Positions 53,866-61,659 of a DNA stretch of 64,000 nt are shown here, in pieces (within the stretch, counting starts at the first letter, position 1; each line of letters opens with the position of its first letter). The DNA is from JBLMZI01 sp050258755 (GTDB lineage Bacteria; Bacillota; Syntrophomonadia; Syntrophomonadales; DTU052), in NCBI GenBank assembly GCA_050258755.1, contig JBLMZI010000004.1, positions 434,001 to 498,000 on the forward strand, in the 5' to 3' direction. Made by a program: the position numbers and the translations under genes. The notes below the pieces were generated by a model, which saw only the letters and a list, made by a program, of their open reading frames with translations, searched no databases and was not told the DNA's origin.

Positions 53866-56217
53866 TCAACCGTCCGGAGATTCCCGGACGGTTGAGATTT
53901 TTACACCTTCATCCCGGCTCCGCACCATAACCGCACCATCCAAATCGGTCCGATAGGTTCGAACCTTTCGCCGCCGCAATCCACCTAACGTTTCATCGCT
54001 TGGATGTCCGAAGCGATTGTTCTTTCCCACCGAAATCACCGCAATCTCAGGACGCAGGGTCCGCACCAACCGGTCTGACCATGCGTACCGGCTGCCATGA
54101 TGCGATACTTTCAGGACATCGGTCCGTACTGAGCCGGCAAGTCGGCCGGCCATGCGGTCCAGTGCTTCAGCCCCGACATCACCGGTAAAAAGAAATCCCG
54201 TCTTCCGGGTCCCCACCCAGGCAATCAGCGCATTCTCGTTTTCCTGATCACTGCCGTTATCGACTGACCAGAAGCGCATAACGGTCTCATCATCCAACTG
54301 AACCGAGCGGGAGCCATGAACGACCACGATTTGCCTCCCTCCGGCGAATGTTTTCAGTCTTTTCGGAGCAACCAGGCCATCGGCCGGTATCTCCGCTAAA
54401 ACTTCTCGAAGTCCCAGCCAATGATCCGCGTGGGCATGACTTAGTACAGCCAGATCAAGATGATTGATACCCTGTCTTCGCAGATAAGGCAGTACGGTTT
54501 TTTCGCCGATCGGGTAATTCAGACTGCCTCCACCATCGATCAGCACGGTTCGCCCCTCCGGGGTCTTGATCAAGGCGCAGTCGCCCTGGCCGACATCCAA
54601 AAAGGTCACCCGCAGTTCACCAAAATCCCGCCATGAGCCCGGAATCAGCAGGAAGAGAAAAAAAGCCGCGAAAACGGCGCTGCTGATCCATCGGATTTTC
54701 ATGCTCCATGAACCGGTTATGAAAACAACCAAGGCCGTATAGGCCAATCCGACCGACCACCACGAAGGCTGTGCGGTCCAACAATAGGCTTTTGGAAGAG
54801 CGGCGGCGATTCCGGTCGCCTGAAAAAGAACTTCGCTCAGGAACCCGGCGGAAGGCGCAAGCGGAAAAGCCAATGCCGGATGAATCTGGGCCAGTAATAT
54901 GGCAGAAAAGCCAAGTATCACAGCCGGCCCGGCCAGGGGCAGAATCAATAGATTGGCCAATACCGAGACAACCGACAGCATTCCGAAATCGTGAAGCGCG
55001 GCCGGCAGCACCGCCAGCTGTGGTCCAAGACTTAAAGCCAGGGTGTCAAACATCTTGCCGTCAGGGAGGAGGGGCCGCAGGGCGGGTGCCAGCCAGACAA
55101 TCCCAGCGGTTGCCAGAAAGGTAAGCCGAAAGGAGATTTCAAAAAGAGCGCCGGGTGACACGATCAGGATCAACAAAGCCGCCCAGGCCAGGGCCGCTCC
55201 TGAAGAGGCTGCTCGTCCAGCCATTTCGGCACTGAGCACGAACAGGGCCATCACCACCGCTCGAATCATTGGGAGCGGCCATCCGGTCAGTGATCCATAC
55301 ATGATCAGAATCACGCCGATCAGCCCAAAACGCTTCCACTTTCGCCACCCAGCCCGGTTCGCCATCCAAACGCCGGCCAGCATCAGAAATCCGACATGGA
55401 ATCCCGAAGCCGAAAGCAGGTGGATCAGGCCGGTCTGTTGAAACAATGCTAAATCCTCAGCCGCCATATCGCCGCTGGTTCCGAGAACCATGCCGTTTAG
55501 CAGCCGGGCTTCCCGGTGCGTCAGGTATGACTCAAATGCCAGTTTCCCCCGTTGAGCGGCGCGATCCGGCAGATAGCTCAATGTCCTGGGCTGAACGGCC
55601 AGAATTCGCAACCCGGCAAACCGATCCGCCTGGAAGCGATAGAAAATGCCCCGGTGCCATTGCATTTCCCGGTAATCAAAATCCCCAAAATTCCGCACAC
55701 CGGAAATGGGTGAAACCGTTCCGTTTACATATAGCGTGACACCCCGCAGGAGCTTTTCGTTCTCCGGCACTGAGCATTCCGCCATAACCTGAGGATGAAC
55801 GGACTGCAGCCTGACGATCATTCGCGTCCGTCCTTCCCGGCTCGCCGGCCGGGAAACGATTTGGGCCTTCCCGTGGTAGCGTTCGCCGTCCTGGAACACC
55901 GCTGGCTCAAGCGGGTGAACCGCCATCCAGTACAAAAAACCGGCGATCAAAGCGAGCAGCAGCGGGCTATCCTCCGTGCGCCGCAGCCCGAGCACCGCCG
56001 CCGTCAGGCCTGACAGCAGAATGCAAGCCCAAAGCCAGTCCCCATACTCCGCGGCTGCAAGGCCCAGTCCAAATCCGATGATAAGGTTGTACACAAGCCG
56101 GTTTCGCAAACGGCCCGGATTGATTCCGCTTCGACCGATACTTGGGAAGCCGATCCTCAATCGCTGATTCGGCAGATCAGCCGGTTCGGGTAATTCGGCA
56201 ATCCAGTCCCGCATCAC
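53866..56217 (-). CDS. comEC: ComEC/Rec2 DNA-uptake channel
   Basis: 783 aa. An N-terminal DUF4131 part (about 45-190), the multi-helix Competence domain (LMVLGTSGDMA-like region to 500, with LIHLLSASGFHVGFLM) and a C-terminal metallo-beta-lactamase-like domain (LTFLDVGQGDCALIKTPEG, LAVLSHAHADHWLG). It moves single-stranded DNA across the membrane during transformation. The start overlaps comEA by 4 bp. The C-terminal codons lie inside a terminator hairpin. Confidence 0.94.
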   Translation of the reverse strand: MMRDWIAELPEPADLPNQRLRIGFPSIGRSGINPGRLRNRLVYNLIIGFGLGLAAAEYGDWLWACILLSGLTAAVLGLRRTEDSPLLLALIAGFLYWMAVHPLEPAVFQDGERYHGKAQIVSRPASREGRTRMIVRLQSVHPQVMAECSVPENEKLLRGVTLYVNGTVSPISGVRNFGDFDYREMQWHRGIFYRFQADRFAGLRILAVQPRTLSYLPDRAAQRGKLAFESYLTHREARLLNGMVLGTSGDMAAEDLALFQQTGLIHLLSASGFHVGFLMLAGVWMANRAGWRKWKRFGLIGVILIMYGSLTGWPLPMIRAVVMALFVLSAEMAGRAASSGAALAWAALLILIVSPGALFEISFRLTFLATAGIVWLAPALRPLLPDGKMFDTLALSLGPQLAVLPAALHDFGMLSVVSVLANLLILPLAGPAVILGFSAILLAQIHPALAFPLAPSAGFLSEVLFQATGIAAALPKAYCWTAQPSWWSVGLAYTALVVFITGSWSMKIRWISSAVFAAFFLFLLIPGSWRDFGELRVTFLDVGQGDCALIKTPEGRTVLIDGGGSLNYPIGEKTVLPYLRRQGINHLDLAVLSHAHADHWLGLREVLAEIPADGLVAPKRLKTFAGGRQIVVVHGSRSVQLDDETVMRFWSVDNGSDQENENALIAWVGTRKTGFLFTGDVGAEALDRMAGRLAGSVRTDVLKVSHHGSRYAWSDRLVRTLRPEIAVISVGKNNRFGHPSDETLGGLRRRKVRTYRTDLDGAVMVRSRDEGVKISTVRESPDG
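53867..53902 (+). terminator. Terminator shared with the end of comEC
   Basis: CAACCGTCCGG (53867-53877) and CCGGACGGTTG (53884-53894) form a perfect 11-bp stem followed by AGATTTTT on the plus strand. The minus-strand comEC stop codon is at 53866-53868, so the hairpin lies within the last codons of comEC. Confidence 0.8.
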
Positions 56218-56846
56218 AGACTGACCCGGTCCTTTAATTGGCCGTATTTTTTCTCACCAATCCCGCTGACGTTTTTCAACTGGTCAACACTGGAAAACGG
56301 GCCGTGTTTTTCGCGGTAGTCAATAATCCGGCGTGCCAGTTCGGGGCCGATCCCCGGGAGCACGCTGTCCAACTCCTGCGCAGTCGCAAGATTCAGCCGT
56401 ACCGAATCCGACCCGCCCGGGCCTTTCATTATTGCGTTTGATCCGCCCGTGCGCCGGCTTCGACCGGCCCGGCCCGACGAACCGCTTTGAACGGGTTCAA
56501 CCGCCGGAACCAGAATCATCTGCTGATCCTGCACCTTGGCTGCCAGATTAATTACGGTTAAATCGGCGCCACGCTTTGGTTCAGCCTGCCCTACCGCGGT
56601 CACCCACCGTTCGCCCACGGCCAGTTCCTGAACTCCCGGATGATAGACCTCCCCGGTAACATAAACATACACCGACTTTTTCACGGAGCTTCGCGCATCC
56701 GAACCGACTGAGCGGGCGGGTCCGGAGATTTGTAGAAGGTACCCGGAGCGTTCCTTTTCCGTATATGCCCCATATTTATATCCAATCCCAAACGAGGCAA
56801 ATATTAACAGTATTGAGGTCAAAAAAATAAGCGCTTTTTTCTGCAC
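56214..56846 (-). CDS. comEA: ComEA, competence DNA receptor
   Basis: 210 aa. N-terminal membrane anchor (ALIFLTSILLIFASFGIGYKYG), an SLBB domain (VYVYVTGEVYHPGVQEL to LAAKVQDQQMILVP), a basic linker and a C-terminal helix-hairpin-helix DNA-binding domain (LNLATAQELDSVLPGIGPELARRIIDYRE). It binds incoming DNA for ComEC. The GTG at 56846 has AAGGAGG at 8 nt, better than the TTG two codons upstream. Confidence 0.94.
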   Translation of the reverse strand: MQKKALIFLTSILLIFASFGIGYKYGAYTEKERSGYLLQISGPARSVGSDARSSVKKSVYVYVTGEVYHPGVQELAVGERWVTAVGQAEPKRGADLTVINLAAKVQDQQMILVPAVEPVQSGSSGRAGRSRRTGGSNAIMKGPGGSDSVRLNLATAQELDSVLPGIGPELARRIIDYREKHGPFSSVDQLKNVSGIGEKKYGQLKDRVSL

Positions 56847-56859
56847 CGACAAAACCTCC

Positions 56860-57780
56860 TTAACAAATTAAATTCAAAGCTTTTGGCAGCAAAGTAAATT
56901 CGACGTTCAGCTGCCCTGACTGTTCCCCGTCGGCATCAACCAGCACCTTTTCCGCCGAAGTCGCCTTGATCCGGCTTCCATGCATCACATACACCGCCGG
57001 GTGAGATAGGTGTTCTCCCCGGTACAGTTTCGGAAAGGTCTTTAGAATCTCCAGCTTGCTTACCCCGTCCACTATGATGATATCCAGCCGCCCGTCATCC
57101 AGCGCTGCATTCGGAGCAATCATCATGCCGCCGCCAAAGTATTTGCTGTTCGCCACAGCGATCATGGTGCATTTGCCCTGATACCGGACCATTCCATCAA
57201 TCTCAAGCCTGACCTGGCGATTCGAATACCGAACCAGCGCCACGAGCGTTCCCCAGAGAAAAGAAATAAATCCGCCCAACCGTTTGCTGGTTTCATTGAC
57301 CTGTTTGACCGTTTCCCCTTCCAGCCCCAATCCGGCCACGTTCAGGAAGTAGCGGAGCGAACCCGCAGCGGCCGGACGTTCGTATTGAATCTGACCCACA
57401 TCCACCTTCCAGGTGCGGCCGCGCTTCAGAATTCGAATCGACTCGCCAAGCTCCGAAGGAATCCCGGCCCCGCGTACGAAATCGAGCCCTGTTCCCAGGG
57501 ACAGAACCCCAAGCCGGGCCAAAGGATTAATGGGTTGTCCGTCGCGGAAAAAGCCGTTCAGCACTTCATTCAGCGTACCGTCGCCGCCCACGGAAACAAT
57601 CGTATCCCAGCCGTCCTCCAACGCCTTCGCGGCAATTTTCGCAGCATCCATGGGGCCGGCTGTCATTTTGACATCAAAAGACAGGCCAGCCCGTTCGACG
57701 GCCGCTTTGATCTGTGGCCAGCGTTTTTGGACCTGCCCGTTGGCAGCGGCCGGATTTACGATGAATAAGGTTCTACTCAA
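56860..57780 (-). CDS. Diacylglycerol kinase-family lipid kinase (YegS/BmrU-like)
   Basis: 306 aa. VNPAAANGQVQKRWPQI near residue 8, SVGGDGTLNEVLNGFF and LSLGTGLDFVRG are the DAGK catalytic-domain motifs. The lipid substrate is not determinable. The TTG at 57780 has GGAGGG at 10 nt and gives the family N-terminus MSRTLFIVNP; an upstream ATG (57816) has no Shine-Dalgarno. Confidence 0.9.
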   Translation of the reverse strand: MSRTLFIVNPAAANGQVQKRWPQIKAAVERAGLSFDVKMTAGPMDAAKIAAKALEDGWDTIVSVGGDGTLNEVLNGFFRDGQPINPLARLGVLSLGTGLDFVRGAGIPSELGESIRILKRGRTWKVDVGQIQYERPAAAGSLRYFLNVAGLGLEGETVKQVNETSKRLGGFISFLWGTLVALVRYSNRQVRLEIDGMVRYQGKCTMIAVANSKYFGGGMMIAPNAALDDGRLDIIIVDGVSKLEILKTFPKLYRGEHLSHPAVYVMHGSRIKATSAEKVLVDADGEQSGQLNVEFTLLPKALNLIC

Positions 57781-57934
57781 GATGCCAAAGCCCTCCGATT
57801 CGCCTTCAAGGGTCATACACTCGGCTATTCCGAGCTGATTCGCGGAATTCCGTCACGGTTCCTACAGCTTATTCTCTCAAAATCGCCGGGCGGAAACAAT
57901 AGCCAAGTGCCGAAATATCGAGCACATCGCAAGG

Positions 57935-57964
57935 TTGACTTTTCTACCCCGGGTATCATATAAT
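57935..57964 (+). promoter_or_regulatory. Sigma-A promoter of the leuS leader
   Basis: TTGACT (57935-57940) and a consensus TATAAT (57959-57964) are 18 bp apart. Transcription should start near 57971, ahead of T-box stem I. Confidence 0.8.
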
Positions 57965-58149
57965 GGGTCGTGGATTTGAATATTGGCTGTGATGATCCGG
58001 AACAGTATGCTTGATACGGACCCTTAGAGAGCACCCGGGCGGTGGAAGGGTGCGGCCGGTCAGGCTGAACTCGTCGGGGAGCTGCACCGGTGAAGGACAA
58101 CCTAGCTGGTGCCGGTGATACCGTTATCATCAAAGAGCGGGCAAAGCAT

Positions 58150-58224
58150 GGGGCTGTGGCGCAGAGGGAGCGCGCTTCCTTGGCATGGAAGAGGCCACGG
58201 GTTCGAATCCCGTCAGCTCCACCA
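58150..58224 (+). tRNA. tRNA-Ala (anticodon GGC)
   Basis: All arms pair: acceptor GGGGCTG/CAGCTCC with the alanine identity pair G3-U70, D stem GCGC/GCGC, anticodon stem CTTCC/GGAAG with loop TTGGCAT, T stem ACGGG/CCCGT with loop TTCGAAT, discriminator A and an encoded CCA. It lies inside the leuS T-box leader, before its terminator, and no separate promoter is visible, so it should be transcribed with the leader whether or not leuS is read. Confidence 0.95.
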
Positions 58225-58255
58225 TTTATTTTGCCAACAAAGGTGGTACCGCGGG

Positions 58256-58289
58256 AACCTCCCGTCCTTTATGGATTGGGAGGTTTTTT
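58256..58289 (+). terminator. T-box terminator before leuS
   Basis: AACCTCCC (58256-58263) and GGGAGGTT (58278-58285) form the stem, followed by T residues to 58289. The T-box motif just upstream provides the competing antiterminator. Confidence 0.9.
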
Positions 58290-58416
58290 AGTCGTTCTAC
58301 AATTGGAACGGTCTGCCTGGTGGCCACATAGACATACACAGCAGGATGCCGAACCGCGCTTTCAGGGAACGGAAAAACAGCGCGATTTCTTGAGACTAAG
58401 CTTGGAGGGATGACGA

Positions 58417-60891
58417 TTGAACAACCGGTATGAAGCCAAGACGATTGAAGCCCGGTGGCAGCAGCATTGGGAAGAAAACAAGCCGTTTCGGGTCGCCGAG
58501 GATACTGGAAAACCCAAGTATTACGACCTCGAGATGTTTCCCTACCCTTCCGGGAACCTGCACATGGGCCATGTTCGAAACTATTCAATCGGCGATGTCG
58601 TAGCCCGGTTCAAAGCCATGCGGGGTTACAACGTCCTTCATCCGATGGGATGGGACGCCTTTGGACTTCCGGCCGAAAACGCCGCGATCAAGCATGGCAT
58701 CCCCCCGGCAAAATGGACCTACGCAAATATTGAAAACATGAAGCGCCAGCTCAAATCGCTGGGCATCAGCTATGACTGGGACCGGGAAATCGCAACCTGC
58801 ACCCCGGAATACTACAAATTTACCCAGTGGCTTTTCTTGAAGCTTTACCATATGGGTCTGGCCTATAAAAAACAGGCCGCCGTGAACTGGTGCCCGTCCT
58901 GCGCGACGGTGCTCGCCAACGAGCAGGTGGTCGACGGCGCCTGTGAACGCTGCGATACCCTGGTTGAACGCAAAAACCTGGAGCAGTGGTTCTTTAAAAC
59001 CACCGATTACGCCGAGCGGCTGCTGGTGGACCTTGATAAACTCCCCGGCTGGCCGGAAAAGGTCAAGATTATGCAGCGAAACTGGATTGGCCGGAGTGAA
59101 GGCTGCCAGTTCCGCCTTAAAGTAAAAAACTCGGATGCAGAGATTCCAGTCTTTACGACCCGCCCGGATACGGTGTTCGGAGTGACCTATATGGTGCTGG
59201 CCCCGGAACATCCGCTGGTGAAAACAATTTCCCGGGGAACGGATCAGGAAGCGGCCGTGGACGCATTCGTGGACCGCATGAAATACCAGAATGAGATGTC
59301 CCGGACCTCGACCGAGGCCGTAAAAGAAGGTGTATTTACCGGTGCTTATGCCGCCAATCCGATGAACGGCGAGGAAGTGCCGATCTGGATTGCCAATTAT
59401 GTTCTTATGGAGTACGGCACCGGCGCGATCATGGCGGTTCCGGCCCATGACCAGCGCGACTTTGAATTCGCGAAAAAGTATGACCTGCCGATCCGGCTGG
59501 TCATTCAAAAAGCCGACGGCGCTCTGAGCGACGATTTGAAAGAAGCCTATGCCGGCGAAGGCACGATGGTCAACTCGGGCAAATTCAACGGGTTGACGAT
59601 TGAGGAAGGCAAATCCGCCGTCATCAAATTCATGGAAGCCAATCAGATTGGCAGTGGAACCGTCAACTACCGCCTGCGCGACTGGCTGATTTCCCGCCAG
59701 CGCTATTGGGGCGCCCCGATCCCCGTGGTCTATTGCGAAGAATGCGGCGCTGTGCCGGTTCCCGAGGCTGATCTTCCGGTTATTCTGCCGGAAAATGTCG
59801 ACTTTCTGCCGACCGGCGAATCGCCGTTAAAACACGTCAAATCGTTTGTTGAAGCAATCTGCCCCAACTGCGGCAAGCCCGGTCGCCGGGAGACCGACAC
59901 CATGGACACGTTCGTCTGCTCATCCTGGTATTTCCTTCGCTATGCCAGCCCGCGGCTGACCGACGCCGCTTTCGATAAGCAGGCAGCGGATTATTGGATG
60001 CCGGTTGATCAGTATATCGGCGGGGTCGAGCATGCCATTCTACACCTGATGTACGCCCGGTTCTTCACCAAGGCCTTGTTTGATGCCGGTATGGTGTCCT
60101 GTGAAGAGCCGTTCACCAATCTGCTGACCCAGGGCATGGTGCTGAAAGACGGCGCCAAGATGTCCAAGACCAAGGGAAATGTGGTCAGTCCAGAGGAAAT
60201 TATCGATACTTACGGCGCTGATACCGCGCGGTTGTTCATCCTGTTTGCTTCCCCGCCCGAGCGGGACCTGGAGTGGAACGACCAAGCTGTGGAAGGCTGT
60301 TATCGTTTCCTGAACCGGGTCTGGCGTCTGGCGTACGAACTCCAGCAGACCCTGGAGAATGCGCCGGCCGGTTCACATGCCGAACTTTCGGCCGCCGACC
60401 GGGAAATCCGTTACCGGCTCCATTTCACGATCCGCAAGGTCACCGAGGACATCGAAAAACGGTTTAACTTTAACACGGCGATCAGTTCCATCATGGAACT
60501 GGTCAACGCACTGTACCAGTACAAGGAATCCGGGAGCCTGAACCCGTCCGTTGTGAAGGAAAGCCTGGAAATCCTGATCCTGCTTCTGGCGCCGTTTGCG
60601 CCGCATATCGCCGAGGAACTCTGGCAAAGCGCTGGTCTCTCGGGCAGTGTACACACTCAGGTCTGGCCTGGCTGGGAAGAATCGGCCCTGGTCCAGGACA
60701 CAGTGGAAATTGTGGTTCAGCTTAATGGCAAAGTGCGGGAGCGGATCTGCGTTGCGCCCGATATTGCTAAAGAAGCGCTTGAGGCCGAGGTGCTGGCATT
60801 GCCTAAAATGATAGAACAGCTTGAAGGCAAGACCGTGGCCAAGGTGATTATCGTTCCCGGAAAACTTGTTAACGTCGTGATTAAAGGATAG
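58417..60891 (+). CDS. leuS: Leucyl-tRNA synthetase
   Basis: 824 aa class I synthetase. HIGH-like FPYPSGNLHMGHVRNY near residue 42, the connective editing domain (about 220-410, with TTRPDTVFGVTYMVLAPEHPL), and KMSKTKGNVVSPEEI near 578. It charges tRNA-Leu and is controlled by the T-box upstream. The TTG start has GGAGGG at 7 nt. ogt follows after 4 bp. Confidence 0.97.
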   Translation: MNNRYEAKTIEARWQQHWEENKPFRVAEDTGKPKYYDLEMFPYPSGNLHMGHVRNYSIGDVVARFKAMRGYNVLHPMGWDAFGLPAENAAIKHGIPPAKWTYANIENMKRQLKSLGISYDWDREIATCTPEYYKFTQWLFLKLYHMGLAYKKQAAVNWCPSCATVLANEQVVDGACERCDTLVERKNLEQWFFKTTDYAERLLVDLDKLPGWPEKVKIMQRNWIGRSEGCQFRLKVKNSDAEIPVFTTRPDTVFGVTYMVLAPEHPLVKTISRGTDQEAAVDAFVDRMKYQNEMSRTSTEAVKEGVFTGAYAANPMNGEEVPIWIANYVLMEYGTGAIMAVPAHDQRDFEFAKKYDLPIRLVIQKADGALSDDLKEAYAGEGTMVNSGKFNGLTIEEGKSAVIKFMEANQIGSGTVNYRLRDWLISRQRYWGAPIPVVYCEECGAVPVPEADLPVILPENVDFLPTGESPLKHVKSFVEAICPNCGKPGRRETDTMDTFVCSSWYFLRYASPRLTDAAFDKQAADYWMPVDQYIGGVEHAILHLMYARFFTKALFDAGMVSCEEPFTNLLTQGMVLKDGAKMSKTKGNVVSPEEIIDTYGADTARLFILFASPPERDLEWNDQAVEGCYRFLNRVWRLAYELQQTLENAPAGSHAELSAADREIRYRLHFTIRKVTEDIEKRFNFNTAISSIMELVNALYQYKESGSLNPSVVKESLEILILLLAPFAPHIAEELWQSAGLSGSVHTQVWPGWEESALVQDTVEIVVQLNGKVRERICVAPDIAKEALEAEVLALPKMIEQLEGKTVAKVIIVPGKLVNVVIKG

Positions 60892-60895
60892 CGCT

Positions 60896-61414
60896 ATGCA
60901 GCATGCCATTGTCGAAACCGCATGGGGATTTGTCACTATCGCCGGCCGGCGGGGCGTGCTTTTACACCTGGTGCTTCCCGAATCAACGCCGGAACTTGCG
61001 CTGAACCGGCTTCGCGCCGAGGCCGAAGCCGGTCGGGACCGGTTGGCTGCCAAGCCCGATTCGGGCTTTTTGCCTGAGCTTCAGCGCCAAATCCGTTCCT
61101 ATTTTGACGGGCAGCGTATTGATGTGTTTTCCTGCGAGCCCGGCCTTGCTGGCTTAACTGACTTTCGGCGCCGTACGCTCTACCGGGTTGCGGAAATCCC
61201 CTATGGGAAAACGATGACCTACGGCGATCTGGCCTGCAGCCTGCTTCACCCAGCCGCCGCCCGCGCGGTTGGCCAGGCGGTCGGCGCCAATCCGATTCCG
61301 CTGGTCATCCCCTGCCATCGGGTCCTGGGCAAGGGAAACCTCGGCGGGTTTTCCGCAACCGGCGGATTGGACTTGAAACGCCGCATGCTCACCCTTGAAG
61401 GCCATCAATCCTAG
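60896..61414 (+). CDS. ogt: Methylated-DNA--protein-cysteine methyltransferase
   Basis: 172 aa. The active site PCHRVLG lies near residue 140 with GNPIPLVI-type context (GANPIPLVIPCHRV) and AVGQAVGAN before it. It removes alkyl groups from O6-guanine by transfer to Cys and is used once. It lies 4 bp after leuS, so it is probably co-transcribed. Confidence 0.94.
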   Translation: MQHAIVETAWGFVTIAGRRGVLLHLVLPESTPELALNRLRAEAEAGRDRLAAKPDSGFLPELQRQIRSYFDGQRIDVFSCEPGLAGLTDFRRRTLYRVAEIPYGKTMTYGDLACSLLHPAAARAVGQAVGANPIPLVIPCHRVLGKGNLGGFSATGGLDLKRRMLTLEGHQS

Positions 61415-61659
61415 CAATTCCCGATTCTCTCCGTTTTTCTTTCGACAGGTTTCCCCCTTGTGAATTCTTTCCTTTCCCTGATTCTCGGACTATTCCCCTA
61501 TCAACACCCATGAAATCCGCTTTGCAGTCGATTTTTGTCGAGATAATCATCCTTTTCTGGCAAGGAAATGTTTGGTAGGCTATCGAGGGGATACCGGGCG
61601 ACGATGCAATTCGAGTGTTTTCGCGCGATCTATCAACAAACTGCACAGGAGATGTTCCC

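Larger units (their letters stand above)
57971..58290 (+). promoter_or_regulatory. leuS T-box riboswitch interrupted by a tRNA gene
   Basis: Stem I elements: a K-turn-like CCGGAACAGTATGC (from 57997), AGAGAG (58026-58031), distal arms GCACCC/GGGTGC (58031-58036 and 58048-58053) around GGTGGAA, and the specifier GAA-CTC (CTC at 58070-58072, Leu) followed by GGAGC and CCGGTGAA. A stem III-like CCGTTATC lies near 58121. The T-box AGGTGGTACCGCG is at 58241-58253 and the terminator follows. The TGGT pairs with the ACCA end of uncharged tRNA-Leu, favouring leuS read-through. A full tRNA-Ala gene (58150-58224) lies in the linker, flanked by GGCAAA and TTTGCC. Confidence 0.9.
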
